In this document: positions 17,002-27,356 of the stretch, in pieces
Layout of the letters: every line of letters begins with the position of its first letter
Numbering within the stretch: the first letter of the stretch is position 1
NCBI RefSeq assembly: GCF_015694525.1
Contig: NZ_JADQDM010000002.1
Coordinates: forward strand, 1 to 64,000
DNA: 64,000 nt
Direction of reading: 5' to 3'
Source of the DNA: Hymenobacter ruricola
GTDB taxonomy: Bacteria > Bacteroidota > Bacteroidia > Cytophagales > Hymenobacteraceae
The notes under the pieces: model-generated
Told to the model about the DNA's origin: nothing
Databases searched by the model: none
What the model saw: the letters and a program-made list of their open reading frames with translations, nothing else
Made by a program: the position numbers and the translations under genes

Positions 17002-18210
17002 CTATATCCGCTTAATCATTCGCCAGGCCTTGGCCATAAAGCCGGGCTTGTCGTCCGATTTATCCTTCTTGGTTTCTTCGCCGTCGGTCACGTCGCCGAG
17101 CAGGAAACCCCAGGGTTCCATCGCCTTGTTCGCATCAAAGACCACCTTCAAAACCGCCGTGAGCGGAATGCTCAGAATCATGCCCGGCGTGCCCCATAGC
17201 TCGCCGCCCAGAATGAGGGCGATGATGGCCGCCATGGGGTTAATGCTCACTTTCGAGCCCGTAATCATGGGCGTGATGAAATTGCCTTCCAGGAATTGCA
17301 CGAGCACAAACACGCCCACCACGGCCGCGGCCTTGCCCGGCGAGCCGGTTTCGACCAGCGTAATAAGGGCCGGAATGGTGGCGCCCACCATGATGCCGAT
17401 GTAGGGAATGACGGCCAGCACCGAGGCGAAAATGGCGAAGAAGATGGCGAATTTCACGTCGAGCAGCAGCAGCCCGATGCCGTTCAGCACCGATACGATG
17501 ACGATGACCGTGAGCAAGCCCTGAATGTAGGCCTGCACCACCGTCTGGATGCTGTCCATGGTGTGCAGCACGGCCGTGCGCTTGTCGGGCGCCACGAAGC
17601 GGAACATGAACTGCCGCATGTGGTCGCGGTAATACAGAAAGCAAAAGATGTAAATCGGTATCAGCGTGAGCACGCTCAGCACGCCGGCCGTGGTGCTGAT
17701 GGTGCTGCCCAGAAAGCCGCCGGCCGACTTCTTGGCCGAGCTCAGCGACGAATCCAGAAATTCGTCTTTGCTCATCACGCGCATCCCGAAGCGGTTGTGC
17801 AGCCACTGCTGGCCTTGGTCAAACATCACCGCCAGCTTGGCCTGAATGAGCGGCAGCTCGGCTTTCAAGTCCAGAATCTGGGAACCAAACAGGATGATGA
17901 GCCCCACAATGCCGCCCACCAGCAGCAGAATAGCCACCAGAATGGCCAGCACGCGCGGCCAGCGGCGGTTTTCGAGCCGCACCACCAGCGGCAGGAGCAG
18001 GGTGGAGAGCAGCGCCGAAAAGCACAGCGGCAGCAAAATACCGTCGAGTTTGTGCAGCACAAACACGAGCAGCGACAGCCCAATCAGCAAAAACGTGTAG
18101 TAAACGAAGGGCGACTGCTTCACTTCCGAAGGCGCGTGGTGCTGCGAGGCCGAGGGAATGTTGCGGGGCTGGTTGAAGAAATTATTGGGGCGCGGAAGCA
18201 GTGGGGGCAT
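17002..18210 (-). CDS. AI-2E family transporter (permease)
   Basis: 402 residues with about eight hydrophobic segments in the layout of the AI-2E/TqsA/PerM family. Two helices follow a polar N-terminus, then comes a large soluble segment (about 110-200, with KDEFLDSSLSSAKK), and five or six helices with ALITLVETGSPGKA and the conserved NFITPMITGSKVSINPM near residue 325. Members export small molecules or ions; few are autoinducer-2 exporters, so the name does not define the substrate. The N-terminal 40 residues are Pro/Asn/His-rich and unusual. It is divergent from parE, with 181 bp between the start codons. Confidence 0.88.
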   Translation of the reverse strand: MPPLLPRPNNFFNQPRNIPSASQHHAPSEVKQSPFVYYTFLLIGLSLLVFVLHKLDGILLPLCFSALLSTLLLPLVVRLENRRWPRVLAILVAILLLVGGIVGLIILFGSQILDLKAELPLIQAKLAVMFDQGQQWLHNRFGMRVMSKDEFLDSSLSSAKKSAGGFLGSTISTTAGVLSVLTLIPIYIFCFLYYRDHMRQFMFRFVAPDKRTAVLHTMDSIQTVVQAYIQGLLTVIVIVSVLNGIGLLLLDVKFAIFFAIFASVLAVIPYIGIMVGATIPALITLVETGSPGKAAAVVGVFVLVQFLEGNFITPMITGSKVSINPMAAIIALILGGELWGTPGMILSIPLTAVLKVVFDANKAMEPWGFLLGDVTDGEETKKDKSDDKPGFMAKAWRMIKRI

Positions 18211-18391
18211 GGGGAAGCGGAAAAAACGAGGCCCGGCGAAGGCCGGAACGGTGAACCTGGGCGCCGGAGCCGTTGTTGGCTGCTAAACCAATTGGCGGAG
18301 TCGGCTAAATATTCTGGCAACAGCGGCTTGTCCTGCCGCCAATTTGTGCGTTATTTTACTGCCTGACTGCCCCGCTTACGTATTTTTTGGA

Positions 18392-20320
18392 ATGAACGAC
18401 GAACAACTCACGCTGCCTGCCCCCAAAGCCGCCGACCACGGCTACAACGAAGACAGCATCCGCTCGCTGGACTGGCGCGAGCACATCCGCCTGCGCCCCG
18501 GCATGTACATCGGCAAGCTCGGCGACGGCTCGGCCTACGACGACGGCATTTACGTGCTGGTGAAGGAAGTCGTCGACAACTGCATCGACGAGCACGTGAT
18601 GGGCCACGGCCGCACCATCGACATCAAGATTTCGGATTCCCGCGTGCAAGTGCGCGACTACGGCCGCGGCATTCCGCTGGGCAAAGTGGTGGACGTGGTG
18701 AGCAAAATCAACACCGGCGGCAAGTACGACTCCAAGGTGTTCCAGAAGTCGGTGGGCCTCAACGGCGTGGGCACCAAGGCCGTGAACGCCCTAAGCGGCT
18801 ACTTCCTGGTGCAAAGCGTGCGCGAGGGCGTGCTCAAGGCCGCCGAGTTTGCCCAGGGCAAGCTCGTGAGCGACCCCAAGCCCCAGAAAACCAGCCAGCG
18901 CAACGGCACGCTCGTCACGTTCCAGCCCGACGACACGATTTTCAAGAACTACCGCTTCATCCCGGAGTACCTCGAAAACCAAATCTGGAACTACGTCTAC
19001 CTCAACGCTGGCCTCACCATCAACTTCAACGGCCAGAAGTACTACTCCGAAAACGGCCTGCTCGACCTGCTGGCCCGCAAGGCCGACGTGGAAACAATGC
19101 GCTACCCCATCATCCACCTGAAAGGGCCGGACATTGAGATGGCGATGACCCACGGCAACGACTACGGCGAGGAGTACTATTCCTTTGTGAACGGCCAGTA
19201 CACCACCCAGGGCGGCACGCACCTGGCGGCTTTCCGCGAGGCCGTGGTGAAGGCCGTGCGCGAGTTCTACAAGAAGGACTACGACGCGTCCGACATCCGA
19301 GCCAGCATCATCGCGGCCATTTCGGTGCGCGTGCAGGAGCCGGTGTTCGAGAGCCAGACCAAAACCAAGCTCGGCTCGGTGAACATGGGCGAGGACGGCC
19401 CCACGGTGCGCGGCTTCATCGTCGATTTCGTCAAGGACAACCTCGACAACTACCTGCACAAGAACCCCGCCGTGGCCGAAGCCCTGCGCAAGCGCATCGA
19501 GCAGAGCGAGCGGGAGCGCAAGGACATGGCCGGCGTGAAAAAGCTGGCCAACCAGCGCGCCAAAAAAGCCAACCTGCACAACCGCAAGCTGCGCGACTGC
19601 CGCTTCCACCTGGGCGAAAACGCCAAGGACGGCGCCGAAAAAGAAGCCCTGACCACGCTCTTCATCACCGAGGGCGACTCGGCTTCGGGTTCCATCACCA
19701 AAAGCCGCAACGTGGAGCTGGAAGCCGTGTTCAGCCTGCGCGGCAAGCCACTGAACTGCTTCGGGCTGAAGAAGAAAATCGTGTACGAGAACGAGGAGCT
19801 AAACCTGTTGCAACACGCCCTTAACATTGAGGAAGGCATTGAGCACCTGCGCTATAACCGCGTGGTGGTGGCCACCGATGCCGACGTCGACGGCATGCAC
19901 ATCCGGCTGCTGCTGCTCACGTTCTTCCTGCAGTTTTTCCCTGATTTGGTGCGCAACGGCCACGTGTTCATTCTCGAAACGCCGCTGTTCCGCGTGCGCA
20001 ACAAAAAGGAAACCATCTACTGCTACACCGAGCAGGACAAGCAAAACGCCATCCGCAAGCTGGGCAAAAACCCCGAAATCACCCGTTTTAAGGGCTTGGG
20101 CGAGATTTCGCCGGAAGAATTCGGCAAGTTCATCGGCGAGAACATCAAGCTCGAACCCGTGATTTTGCAGTCCGACCGCAGCATTCAGCAGGTGTTGAAC
20201 TACTACATGGGCAAAAACACGCCCGCCCGCCAGGAATTCATCATCGAAAACCTGCGCCTGGAAAAGGATTTGGTAACCAGCGACGTGCTGCCGGCGGCCG
20301 AGGTGCCCGCCGAAGCCTAG
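18392..20320 (+). CDS. parE: DNA topoisomerase IV subunit B
   Basis: 642 residues, the length of Bacteroidota ParE. It forms topoisomerase IV with ParC to decatenate daughter chromosomes using ATP. The GHKL ATPase domain shows [15 protein letters not shown], the DYGRGIP motif and [14 protein letters not shown]. The TOPRIM metal site is seen in TEGDSASGS and [12 protein letters not shown], and the C-terminal [13 protein letters not shown] is typical. The ATG at 18392 precedes the family N-terminus; a longer frame from 18344 is unlikely. parC lies downstream on the same strand but a large secreted-protein gene separates them. A strong terminator follows the stop codon. Confidence 0.95.
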   Translation: MNDEQLTLPAPKAADHGYNEDSIRSLDWREHIRLRPGMYIGKLGDGSAYDDGIYVLVKEVVDNCIDEHVMGHGRTIDIKISDSRVQVRDYGRGIPLGKVVDVVSKINTGGKYDSKVFQKSVGLNGVGTKAVNALSGYFLVQSVREGVLKAAEFAQGKLVSDPKPQKTSQRNGTLVTFQPDDTIFKNYRFIPEYLENQIWNYVYLNAGLTINFNGQKYYSENGLLDLLARKADVETMRYPIIHLKGPDIEMAMTHGNDYGEEYYSFVNGQYTTQGGTHLAAFREAVVKAVREFYKKDYDASDIRASIIAAISVRVQEPVFESQTKTKLGSVNMGEDGPTVRGFIVDFVKDNLDNYLHKNPAVAEALRKRIEQSERERKDMAGVKKLANQRAKKANLHNRKLRDCRFHLGENAKDGAEKEALTTLFITEGDSASGSITKSRNVELEAVFSLRGKPLNCFGLKKKIVYENEELNLLQHALNIEEGIEHLRYNRVVVATDADVDGMHIRLLLLTFFLQFFPDLVRNGHVFILETPLFRVRNKKETIYCYTEQDKQNAIRKLGKNPEITRFKGLGEISPEEFGKFIGENIKLEPVILQSDRSIQQVLNYYMGKNTPARQEFIIENLRLEKDLVTSDVLPAAEVPAEA

Positions 20321-20355
20321 CCGAACCATGCAACCCCGGAAGGCCCAAAATGGTC

Positions 20356-20386
20356 AAGCCCCCGGCGAGCGCCGGGGGCTTTTTTG
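20356..20386 (+). terminator. Intrinsic terminator of parE
   Basis: 11-bp perfect stem (AAGCCCCCGGC at 20356-20366, partner at 20371-20381) with a GAGC loop and a T6 tail. Confidence 0.88.
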
Positions 20387-20479
20387 CGCCCCGCAGCGCT
20401 GGCGCCTTTCGCTAAAATAATTTCTTGAAAAAGGCACGCAATGGTTCGATTATTGAGCCGTTACTCACCCAAAGCGAGT

Positions 20480-20487
20480 TAGCTTTG
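20480..20487 (+). promoter_or_regulatory. -7 promoter element of the CHU_C-type secreted protein gene
   Basis: TAGCTTTG matches TAnnTTTG; predicted start about 20493, 19 nt before the ATG. With the parE terminator it makes the inserted gene its own transcription unit. Confidence 0.55.
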
Positions 20488-20511
20488 AACAAACTTTCTA
20501 CTCTATTATAA

Positions 20512-23500
20512 ATGACCACATTTACCAAATACGTTTCTCTGTGTATACCCTTGGCGCTGGCGGCGGGCATTGCGCGGGCCGAGTCGCCGGCCGCCAAGCT
20601 GCCGTTTGTGGCGAATAAGGGCCAGTGGGAAAAACGAGTGAAATTCGCCGTGGACATTCCCAACGGCCGGCTTTACCTCGAAAACAACTGCTTTACCTAC
20701 CACGTCTTGCCTAAGGCGGAGCACCCCGACGCCCCTCTGGAAGCGCGCAAGCCCGTGGCCAGCCACGCCTTCCGGGTGACGATGGTGGGCGCGGCGGCCA
20801 CGCCGGCCATCGTCGGCCAGGAAAAGCAAACCGCCTACCACAACTATTTTCTGGGCAACGACCCGGCGCGCTGGGCCTCGGCCGTGCCGCTCTACGCCGA
20901 CGTGCGCTACCGCGCGGCCTACCCTGGCATCGACGTGCGCTGGCACCAGCAGGCCAGCGGCCAGCTGGAATACGACTTTGAAGTGGCGGCGGGCGCCCGG
21001 CCGGCCGCCATCCGGCTGCGCTACGACGGCCTCGACGGCCTGGGCCTCACGCCGGAAGGCCACCTGCGGCTGCGCACGAGCGTGGGCGAACTGCGCGAGC
21101 AGGCCCCGGTGGCCTGGCAGCTGTCGGCCACGGGCCAGCGGCGGGAAGTGCCCTGCCGCTTTGTGCTGAGCGGGCACGAGGTCAGCTTCGCGCTGGGCAA
21201 AGGCTACGACCCGGCCCAGCGCCTGGTCATCGACCCGGTGCTGGTGTTCTCCACGTATTCGGGCTCGCCGGGCGGTGAGTCGGCCAACACCACCATCGCC
21301 GATGCGCAAGGCAACATGTACAACGGCGGCTACGTGCTGGGCGCGGGCTACCCCGTCACGGTGGGCGCCATCAAGTCCACCTTCATCTACGGCAACATTG
21401 GGATTTCGAAGCTTTCGGCCACGGGCAGCAGCCTGATTTACGCCACTTACCTGGGCGGCGCCAACAGCGGCTCCAACGGCTCGGCGGATGATTATCCGCT
21501 TGACTTTGACATCAACGCCGCTGGTGAGCTGCTAATTCTCGGGTCCACCATTTCCACCGATTACCCCACCACCAACGGCGCGTACGACCGCACCCTCAAC
21601 AACGGCAGCTTCGGGCGCGACCTGGTGATTACGCGCCTGAACGCCACGGGCACCGGCATTCTGGCCTCCACGTTCCTGGGCGGCTCCAGCGACGAGGCGG
21701 CTTCTACTTCCACCATTCCGGGCAGCATCACCACCGACCCGGCTACCGGCGACGTGCTGGTGGGCAGTACCAGCTACTCCAACGACTACCCGCGCCTGAA
21801 CCCGCTGCAAACCACGTACGGCGGCAATTCGGACGGCGTGCTCACCCGGTTGGCCCCCAACCTGTCGGCCCTGCGCTGGTCCACCTACATCGGCGGCAGC
21901 GGCGCCGAGCGCCTGCACGATGTGAAGGTGGCCCCCAACGGCGACGTGTTTGTGTGCGGCGCCACCCAAAGCAACAACCTGCCGGTGGGCACCGGCGGCC
22001 TGCTGCCCACCGCTCCCGGCAACGGCGTGGGGTTCAGCAACGACGGGTTTGTGCTGCACCTCAGCAGCCTCGGCGCCCGTCTGGCTGGTACCTACCTGGG
22101 CACGAGCAGCAGCGACGTGGCCCGCTTTCTCGACTTTGATGCCGCCGGCAACGTGCTGGTGGGCGGTGCCAGCGAAGGCGCTTATCCGCGCACGCTGGGC
22201 ACTTTCGGCGCCTTGGTGCCCGGGTCCACGGGCATCTTTGTGCACAGCCTGAACCCGGCCCTGAATGCCACCTTGTTTTCCACCCAAATCAGCGTGGTCG
22301 GCTTTGGGTCCCTGAACAGCTGCAACGTGCTGACCGGCTTCGGGCGCGACAATTGCGGCCGGCTCTACTTCAGCGCTTACGCCGGAGCCATCAGCAGCCC
22401 GGGCTGCCCGCGCACGGCCGACGCCTTTTCCAACGTCCCCCGGAGCCTGTATTTGTGCGTGCTGAGCGAAAACGCCACAGGCTTGCTCTACGGCACCTAC
22501 ATCGGAGAAACCAATAACAACTCGGGCCCTTCCTTCAATACGCACCTGCACTTTGCGGCTTCCAACTACATCACCCGCGCCGGCATGATGTACCACATTA
22601 CCTGCAACATCGGCAAACTGTTCGGCACCACGCCCAACGCGTATTCGGCCGGCCAAACCTTCTCGAATGACGGCGCGGCCTTCAAATTCGATTTGGCGCC
22701 TACGTCTACTTCGGCGTTGCAGCTGGTGGTGCAGGCCCCGCCGGCGGGCTGCGCGCCCTACGCGCTGCAATTCGTCAACATCACCAACGGGTCGAACACC
22801 TACAGCTGGGATTTTGGCGATAACTCGCCGCTTGACACCGCCAAGGCTCCCCAACACACCTACGCCACGGCCGGCACCTACACGGCGCGCCTCGTGGCCA
22901 CGCGCCGCAACCCCGCCTCGGCATGCGGGCCCGCCTCGGCCACCCTGAGCCTGACGGTGGTGGTGAGCGCCCCGCCCGCCGCCCGCACGGCTTCCGACAC
23001 GCTGGGGTGCAGCAAGCAGCTGGTGCTCGACCCGGCCCGCCTCACGCCGCCCGTGCTGGGGAACACCTTTACGTGGAGCAACGGAGCCCAAACGCCCACC
23101 CTGACCGTGACGGCCACCGGCCGCTACAGCGTGCAGGTGCGGCAGCAAGGGCAAGTGTGCCCCACCGTGGTCGAATACGAAATCAAAAACGCGGTGCCCA
23201 AGCCCACGCGCTCGGTGGTCGACTCGCTCGACTGCGGCCAGATGCTGGTGCTCGACCCGGCCCGCCTCACGCCCTTCGTGAGCGGCCGCGCCTACAACTG
23301 GAGCACCGGCGCCAAAAGCCCCAGCGTGACCGTGACGTCGCCCGGCCGCTACCGCGTCGAAATCGACCAGGGCCTGCTGTGCCCCGCCATTGTGGAATAC
23401 GACATCAAGCTGAGCAAAACCTTCGACATCCCCAACGTGCTAACCGCCAACGGCGACGCTTTGAACGCCGTTCTGAAAGTGCCCGCTTCCTACGGCACCC

Positions 23501-23664
23501 CCCAGTTGAAGATTTATAGCCGCTGGGGCCGCCTGGTGTATGAAACCGCGGCCTACCGCAACGACTGGAACGGCAGTGGCCTCCCGGCCGGGGTATATTA
23601 TTACCAGCTGCGCCAAGCCGGCTGCAACATCGACGTGAAAGGCTGGGTTGAAATCGTTCGGTAA
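20512..23664 (+). CDS. Large secreted protein with SBBP-like repeats, PKD domain and gliding-type (CHU_C) C-terminus
   Basis: 1050 residues. A signal peptide ends near ARAES (about residue 23). The N-terminal domain (about 28-240: FVANKGQWEKRVKFAVDIPN, YHNYFLGNDPARWASAVPLY) is the DUF7948-like module that precedes SBBP repeats. Repeats of the form YATYLGGANSGSNG, ASTFLGGSSDEA, RWSTYIGGSGAE and GTYLGTSSSD fill about 245-720. A PKD domain (SYSWDFGDNSPLDTAKAPQHT) is at about 760-815. Two tandem modules of about 65 residues follow, each with LVLDPARLTP and VTATGRY/VTSPGRY. The end, ending in WGRLVYETAAYRNDWNGSG and GVYYYQLRQAGC, is a type B (CHU_C) sorting domain. It is probably exported by the type IX system; its function is unknown. 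It sits between parE and parC. Confidence 0.85.
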   Translation: MTTFTKYVSLCIPLALAAGIARAESPAAKLPFVANKGQWEKRVKFAVDIPNGRLYLENNCFTYHVLPKAEHPDAPLEARKPVASHAFRVTMVGAAATPAIVGQEKQTAYHNYFLGNDPARWASAVPLYADVRYRAAYPGIDVRWHQQASGQLEYDFEVAAGARPAAIRLRYDGLDGLGLTPEGHLRLRTSVGELREQAPVAWQLSATGQRREVPCRFVLSGHEVSFALGKGYDPAQRLVIDPVLVFSTYSGSPGGESANTTIADAQGNMYNGGYVLGAGYPVTVGAIKSTFIYGNIGISKLSATGSSLIYATYLGGANSGSNGSADDYPLDFDINAAGELLILGSTISTDYPTTNGAYDRTLNNGSFGRDLVITRLNATGTGILASTFLGGSSDEAASTSTIPGSITTDPATGDVLVGSTSYSNDYPRLNPLQTTYGGNSDGVLTRLAPNLSALRWSTYIGGSGAERLHDVKVAPNGDVFVCGATQSNNLPVGTGGLLPTAPGNGVGFSNDGFVLHLSSLGARLAGTYLGTSSSDVARFLDFDAAGNVLVGGASEGAYPRTLGTFGALVPGSTGIFVHSLNPALNATLFSTQISVVGFGSLNSCNVLTGFGRDNCGRLYFSAYAGAISSPGCPRTADAFSNVPRSLYLCVLSENATGLLYGTYIGETNNNSGPSFNTHLHFAASNYITRAGMMYHITCNIGKLFGTTPNAYSAGQTFSNDGAAFKFDLAPTSTSALQLVVQAPPAGCAPYALQFVNITNGSNTYSWDFGDNSPLDTAKAPQHTYATAGTYTARLVATRRNPASACGPASATLSLTVVVSAPPAARTASDTLGCSKQLVLDPARLTPPVLGNTFTWSNGAQTPTLTVTATGRYSVQVRQQGQVCPTVVEYEIKNAVPKPTRSVVDSLDCGQMLVLDPARLTPFVSGRAYNWSTGAKSPSVTVTSPGRYRVEIDQGLLCPAIVEYDIKLSKTFDIPNVLTANGDALNAVLKVPASYGTPQLKIYSRWGRLVYETAAYRNDWNGSGLPAGVYYYQLRQAGCNIDVKGWVEIVR

Positions 23665-23790
23665 GCCGACTTGCGCGTGCCAAACTGCCGGCGTGGCACA
23701 AAAAAAAAGACGCAGATTAGGTATATAACCAAAATTGTTCGTAGGTTTGAACCGTCGCCTAGGGGTAGACTAGCCGACAAATTCCACGGA

Positions 23791-23820
23791 AAAGCCCGCG
23801 CCTTTGGCGCGGGCTTTTTT
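23791..23820 (+). terminator. Intrinsic terminator
   Basis: 12-bp perfect stem (AAAGCCCGCGCC at 23791-23802, partner 23806-23817), TTT loop, run of T. It ends the secreted-protein transcript. The remaining gap to parC (23821-24090) shows only an AT-rich stretch with the parC promoter. Confidence 0.85.
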
Positions 23821-23971
23821 CGTTTGGGCGGTCTGGGCCGCAAATCAGCATCTGAATATTTATTGGGGCTAGCTAATTTAGCTATTCGCGTTAGCTTGCT
23901 TTTTGTGCGAAAAATTCGGTAATTTGGGCAAATTAAAGGGTTTTGATGGTGCAGGGCTCAGCTTGTGACTT

Positions 23972-24003
23972 TTGCGTAATAGCTAATAATATTGGGAACT
24001 TTG
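23972..24003 (+). promoter_or_regulatory. Promoter of parC
   Basis: TTG at 23972-23974 is followed after 21 bp by GAACTTTG (23996-24003), one mismatch from TAnnTTTG. Predicted start about 24009, leader about 82 nt before the GTG at 24091. Confidence 0.5.
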
Positions 24004-24090
24004 CGCCGGCCCTTTTCATTGTGATTTATTGCGCTCCGCGCTGATTCTGGTACTTTTGACGGCACTCCGCCGACCTCATTCGCTTCCCTC

Positions 24091-27024
24091 GTGGCACCTC
24101 TCGATACTCCTGATTCCGATTCCATCGACCAAAATTTTTTACAACCCGGCGATTCGGTCGATTTTGATTTGGCGGCTTTTTCGCCGGCGGCTGCGGCCGA
24201 TGCCGCGGCGGCCCCGACCGAAGACGAAAACGCCCCCGTCGGCGCCGACTTGTTTGCCAGCCTGACGCCGGAAGTGGAGGCGCCCGCCGTCACGGAGCCC
24301 GAAACCGAGGAGGAGCCCAAGTTTGCCCCCGGCGAAACCATCCACGACGTGGCCACGGTGCGCGGCATGTACCAGAACTGGTTTCTGGACTACGCCTCCT
24401 ACGTGATTCTGGAGCGGGCCGTGCCGGCCATCGAGGACGGCCTCAAGCCCGTGCAGCGGCGCATTCTGCACGCCATGAAGGAGATGGACGACGGCCGCTT
24501 CAACAAGGTGGCCAACGTCATCGGCCAGACCATGCAGTACCACCCGCACGGCGACGCCAGCATCGGCGACGCCATGGTGAACCTGGGCCAGAAAGACCTG
24601 CTGATTGAAACGCAGGGCAACTGGGGCGACGTGCGCACCGGCGACGGCGCCGCCGCGCCCCGCTACATCGAAGCGCGCCTGAGCAAGTTTGCGCTCGACG
24701 TGGTGTTCAACCCCGACACCACCGAGTGGCAGCTCAGCTACGACGGCCGCAAGCGCGAGCCCACCACGCTGCCCGTGAAGTTCCCGCTGCTGCTGGCGCA
24801 GGGCGTGGAGGGCATCGCCGTGGGGTTGAGCACCAAGATTATGCCCCACAACTTCCGCGAGCTGTGCGAGGCCAGCATTGAGGTGCTGCGGGGGCACGAC
24901 GTGCAGCTGTTTCCGGACTTTTCGACCGGCGGGCTCTGCGACGTGAGCAACTACAACTCGGGCCTGCGCGGCAGCAAAATTCGCCTGCGCGCCACCATTG
25001 AGAAGGTGGATAAGACCCTGCTCGTCATCCGCGACATTCCCTACGGCTCCACCACCACGGCGCTGATGGAGAGCATCGTGAAAGCCTCGGAAGCCAACAA
25101 AATCAAGATTAAGAAGGTGGTCGACAACACGGCGGCCGAAGTGGAAATTCAGGTGCAGCTGCCCGCCGGCGTCAGCCCCGACCTGACCATGGACGCGCTG
25201 TACGCCTTCACGGATTGCGAAATCAGCATTTCGCCCAACACCTGCGTTATTATTGACGAGAAGCCGCGCTTCGTGGGCGTGGAGGACGTGTTGCGCCAAA
25301 GTACTAGGGCCACGGTGCGCCTGCTGGAGCGCGAGCTCGAAATCCGCCAGGAGGAGCTGTGGGAGAAGTGGCACAACGCGTCGCTGGAGAAGATTTTCAT
25401 CGAGAACCGCATCTACCGCAAGATTGAGGAGTGCGAAACCTGGGAGGAAATCCTCGAAACGATTGATAAGGGCCTGAAGAAATTTGTGCGCGTGGAAGGG
25501 GAGAAGGCCCGCGCTGACGATGCGCGCATTGTGCTGCGCCGGGCCATCACGGAGGACGACCTCACGCGCCTGACCGAAATCCGCATCAAGCGCATTTCCA
25601 AGTTCGACGGCTTCAAGGCCGACGAGTACATTCAGAAGCTGGAGGCCGAGCTGGCCGAAGTGGCCGACCACCTGGCCAACCTCACGCGCTACGCCATCAA
25701 CTACTTCAAAGGCCTGCTGAAGAAGTACGGCGCCGGCCGCGAGCGCAAAACCCAGCTCCGCACCTTCGACGTGGTGACGGCCCAGAAAGTGGCCGTGGCC
25801 AACCAGAAGCTCTACGTGAACTACGCCGACGGTTTCGTGGGCTACGGCCTGAAAAAGGACGAAAACGCCGTCACCATCTGCGACTGCTCCGATTTGGACG
25901 ACATCATCGCCATTCGGCGCGACGGCACGTTCACAGTGAGCAAAATTGCGGAGAAGACCTTCGTGGGCAAGGACATCCTGCACGTGGGCGTGTACAATAA
26001 GAACGACGACCGGTTGGTGTACAACATGGTGTACCTCGACGGTGCCTCGGGCATCTCGTTTGCCAAGCGTTTCCTGGTGTCGGGCATCACCCGCGACAAA
26101 GTCTACGACCTCACCAAGGGCACCAAGGGCACCAAAACGCTCTACCTCACGGCTAATCCCAATTCCGAGTCGGAAATCGTGAGTATTCAACTCTCGGACA
26201 AAGCTCCGGCGCGGGTAAAGCAGTTTGATTTCGATTTTGCTGACCTCGCCATCAAAGGCAAGGGCTCGATGGGCAACATCGTGACCAAGCAGCCCATCAA
26301 GAAAATCACCCAGAAAGCCCTGGGCGACTCCACGCTGGGCGGGCGCGAAATGTTTTTCGACAGCGTGGTGGGGCGCCTCAACACCGCCGGCCACGGCCGC
26401 TACCTGGGCACGTTCGACACCGAGCACACGGTGCTGGTGGTGTTCCGGGACGGCAGCTACGAGCTCACGCCGCCCGACCCGGCCCTGCACTACGACGTGC
26501 CCAACATCGTGCTGCTGCGCAAGTTCGAGCCCGAGGTGGCGCTGTCGGCGGTGTACGTGGACGGCGAAACCAAGCTGCACTACGTCAAGCGCTTCAAGAT
26601 TGAAACCAGCACGCTGAGCAAGCGCTTCACGTTCATTTCCGAAACCAAGGGCTCGAAGCTGCTGGCCGTGACCTGCCACCCCGAGCCACTGGTGGAAGTG
26701 ACCCTGCAAAAGGACAAAAAAGCCGACAAGGAGAAAGAGCAGATTGCGCTGCACGAGTTCATCGACGTGAAGGGCTGGAAGGCCATGGGCAACAAGCTCA
26801 ACTACTTCAAAATCCACGCCGTGGCCCTGCTCACCGACGAAGGCCCCGAGCCCCAGCGCCGCGAAGTGGCCAAGAAGCGCGCCGCCGCCCCCAAAGCCGA
26901 CGAGCCCGCCCCCAGCGCCGCCCCGCGCCCCGAGCCCACCGGCCCCGTGGGCGTGACCGACGAAGAAGTGGCCCAGGCCCGCGAGCTGTTGAAACGGCCC
27001 AAAGCACAGCTGGGCCTGTTTTAA
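24091..27024 (+). CDS. parC: DNA topoisomerase IV subunit A
   Basis: 977 residues with a GTG start at 24091; no better start lies upstream. An acidic, alanine-rich N-terminal extension of about 85 residues precedes the core, which begins at VATVRGMYQNWFLDYASYVILERAVP. The winged-helix region has YHPHGDASIGDAM, and the catalytic tyrosine is Y192 in APRYIEARLS. The C-terminal half is the beta-pinwheel DNA-wrapping region, with a Lys/Pro/Ala tail (about 915-977) ending in LLKRPKAQLGLF. It makes the decatenating enzyme with ParE. It has its own promoter and terminator, so it is not co-transcribed with parE here. Confidence 0.95.
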   Translation: MAPLDTPDSDSIDQNFLQPGDSVDFDLAAFSPAAAADAAAAPTEDENAPVGADLFASLTPEVEAPAVTEPETEEEPKFAPGETIHDVATVRGMYQNWFLDYASYVILERAVPAIEDGLKPVQRRILHAMKEMDDGRFNKVANVIGQTMQYHPHGDASIGDAMVNLGQKDLLIETQGNWGDVRTGDGAAAPRYIEARLSKFALDVVFNPDTTEWQLSYDGRKREPTTLPVKFPLLLAQGVEGIAVGLSTKIMPHNFRELCEASIEVLRGHDVQLFPDFSTGGLCDVSNYNSGLRGSKIRLRATIEKVDKTLLVIRDIPYGSTTTALMESIVKASEANKIKIKKVVDNTAAEVEIQVQLPAGVSPDLTMDALYAFTDCEISISPNTCVIIDEKPRFVGVEDVLRQSTRATVRLLERELEIRQEELWEKWHNASLEKIFIENRIYRKIEECETWEEILETIDKGLKKFVRVEGEKARADDARIVLRRAITEDDLTRLTEIRIKRISKFDGFKADEYIQKLEAELAEVADHLANLTRYAINYFKGLLKKYGAGRERKTQLRTFDVVTAQKVAVANQKLYVNYADGFVGYGLKKDENAVTICDCSDLDDIIAIRRDGTFTVSKIAEKTFVGKDILHVGVYNKNDDRLVYNMVYLDGASGISFAKRFLVSGITRDKVYDLTKGTKGTKTLYLTANPNSESEIVSIQLSDKAPARVKQFDFDFADLAIKGKGSMGNIVTKQPIKKITQKALGDSTLGGREMFFDSVVGRLNTAGHGRYLGTFDTEHTVLVVFRDGSYELTPPDPALHYDVPNIVLLRKFEPEVALSAVYVDGETKLHYVKRFKIETSTLSKRFTFISETKGSKLLAVTCHPEPLVEVTLQKDKKADKEKEQIALHEFIDVKGWKAMGNKLNYFKIHAVALLTDEGPEPQRREVAKKRAAAPKADEPAPSAAPRPEPTGPVGVTDEEVAQARELLKRPKAQLGLF

Positions 27025-27050
27025 GCGCCAGATATTCGCTGAGGCGTAAG

Positions 27051-27092
27051 GAGCCAATGACCGGCCGGTGGGCTGGTCATTGGCTCTTTTTT
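27051..27092 (+). terminator. Intrinsic terminator of parC
   Basis: Stem of about 15 bp with one G-T pair (27052-27066 with 27071-27085), 4-nt loop, T6 tail. The rest of the 332-bp gap is AT-rich, with a run of ten A at about 27221-27230 and a promoter-like element at 27249. Confidence 0.85.
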
Positions 27093-27248
27093 GTTTACAG
27101 CGGTCGAAGTCATGTATAGCTGATGTCGCATTCAGCGTTATCCCCGGAGCATTGGCCACTGTGATAGGTCGGCAATGGCCTCATAATCGGTTTTTTATTA
27201 GCGTGAAATGTATATCGTGCAAAAAAAAAACACCTTGAATTACAAGTC

Positions 27249-27256
27249 TATTTTTG
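27249..27256 (+). promoter_or_regulatory. Possible -7 element upstream of the surface-protein genes
   Basis: TATTTTTG fits TAnnTTTG. Predicted start about 27262, 95 nt before the ATG at 27357. No correctly spaced TTG was found, and the region is AT-rich, so chance is possible. Confidence 0.35.
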
Positions 27257-27356
27257 GCTGATTTTGTCCTTTTTCATACCTCGTTCCCATCCGTGCTTTA
27301 CTGCACTGGGGTAGAGGCCGGCACTGGCCCGGTTTGCCATTTTTCTCCATACCACC

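Noticed and set aside
23700..23790. tRNA-like stretch containing GGTTTGAACCG
   Set aside because: No acceptor, D or anticodon arms can be formed around it.
24541..24580. Quinolone-resistance substitution in ParC (HGDASIGD)
   Set aside because: The motif differs from E. coli ParC but fits what I expect for Bacteroidota ParC, so no resistance claim is justified.
24139..27159. Minus-strand open frame of about 1000 codons opposite parC
   Set aside because: It mirrors parC, is rich in His, Val and Gly as expected from antisense reading of GC-biased codons, and has no domain.
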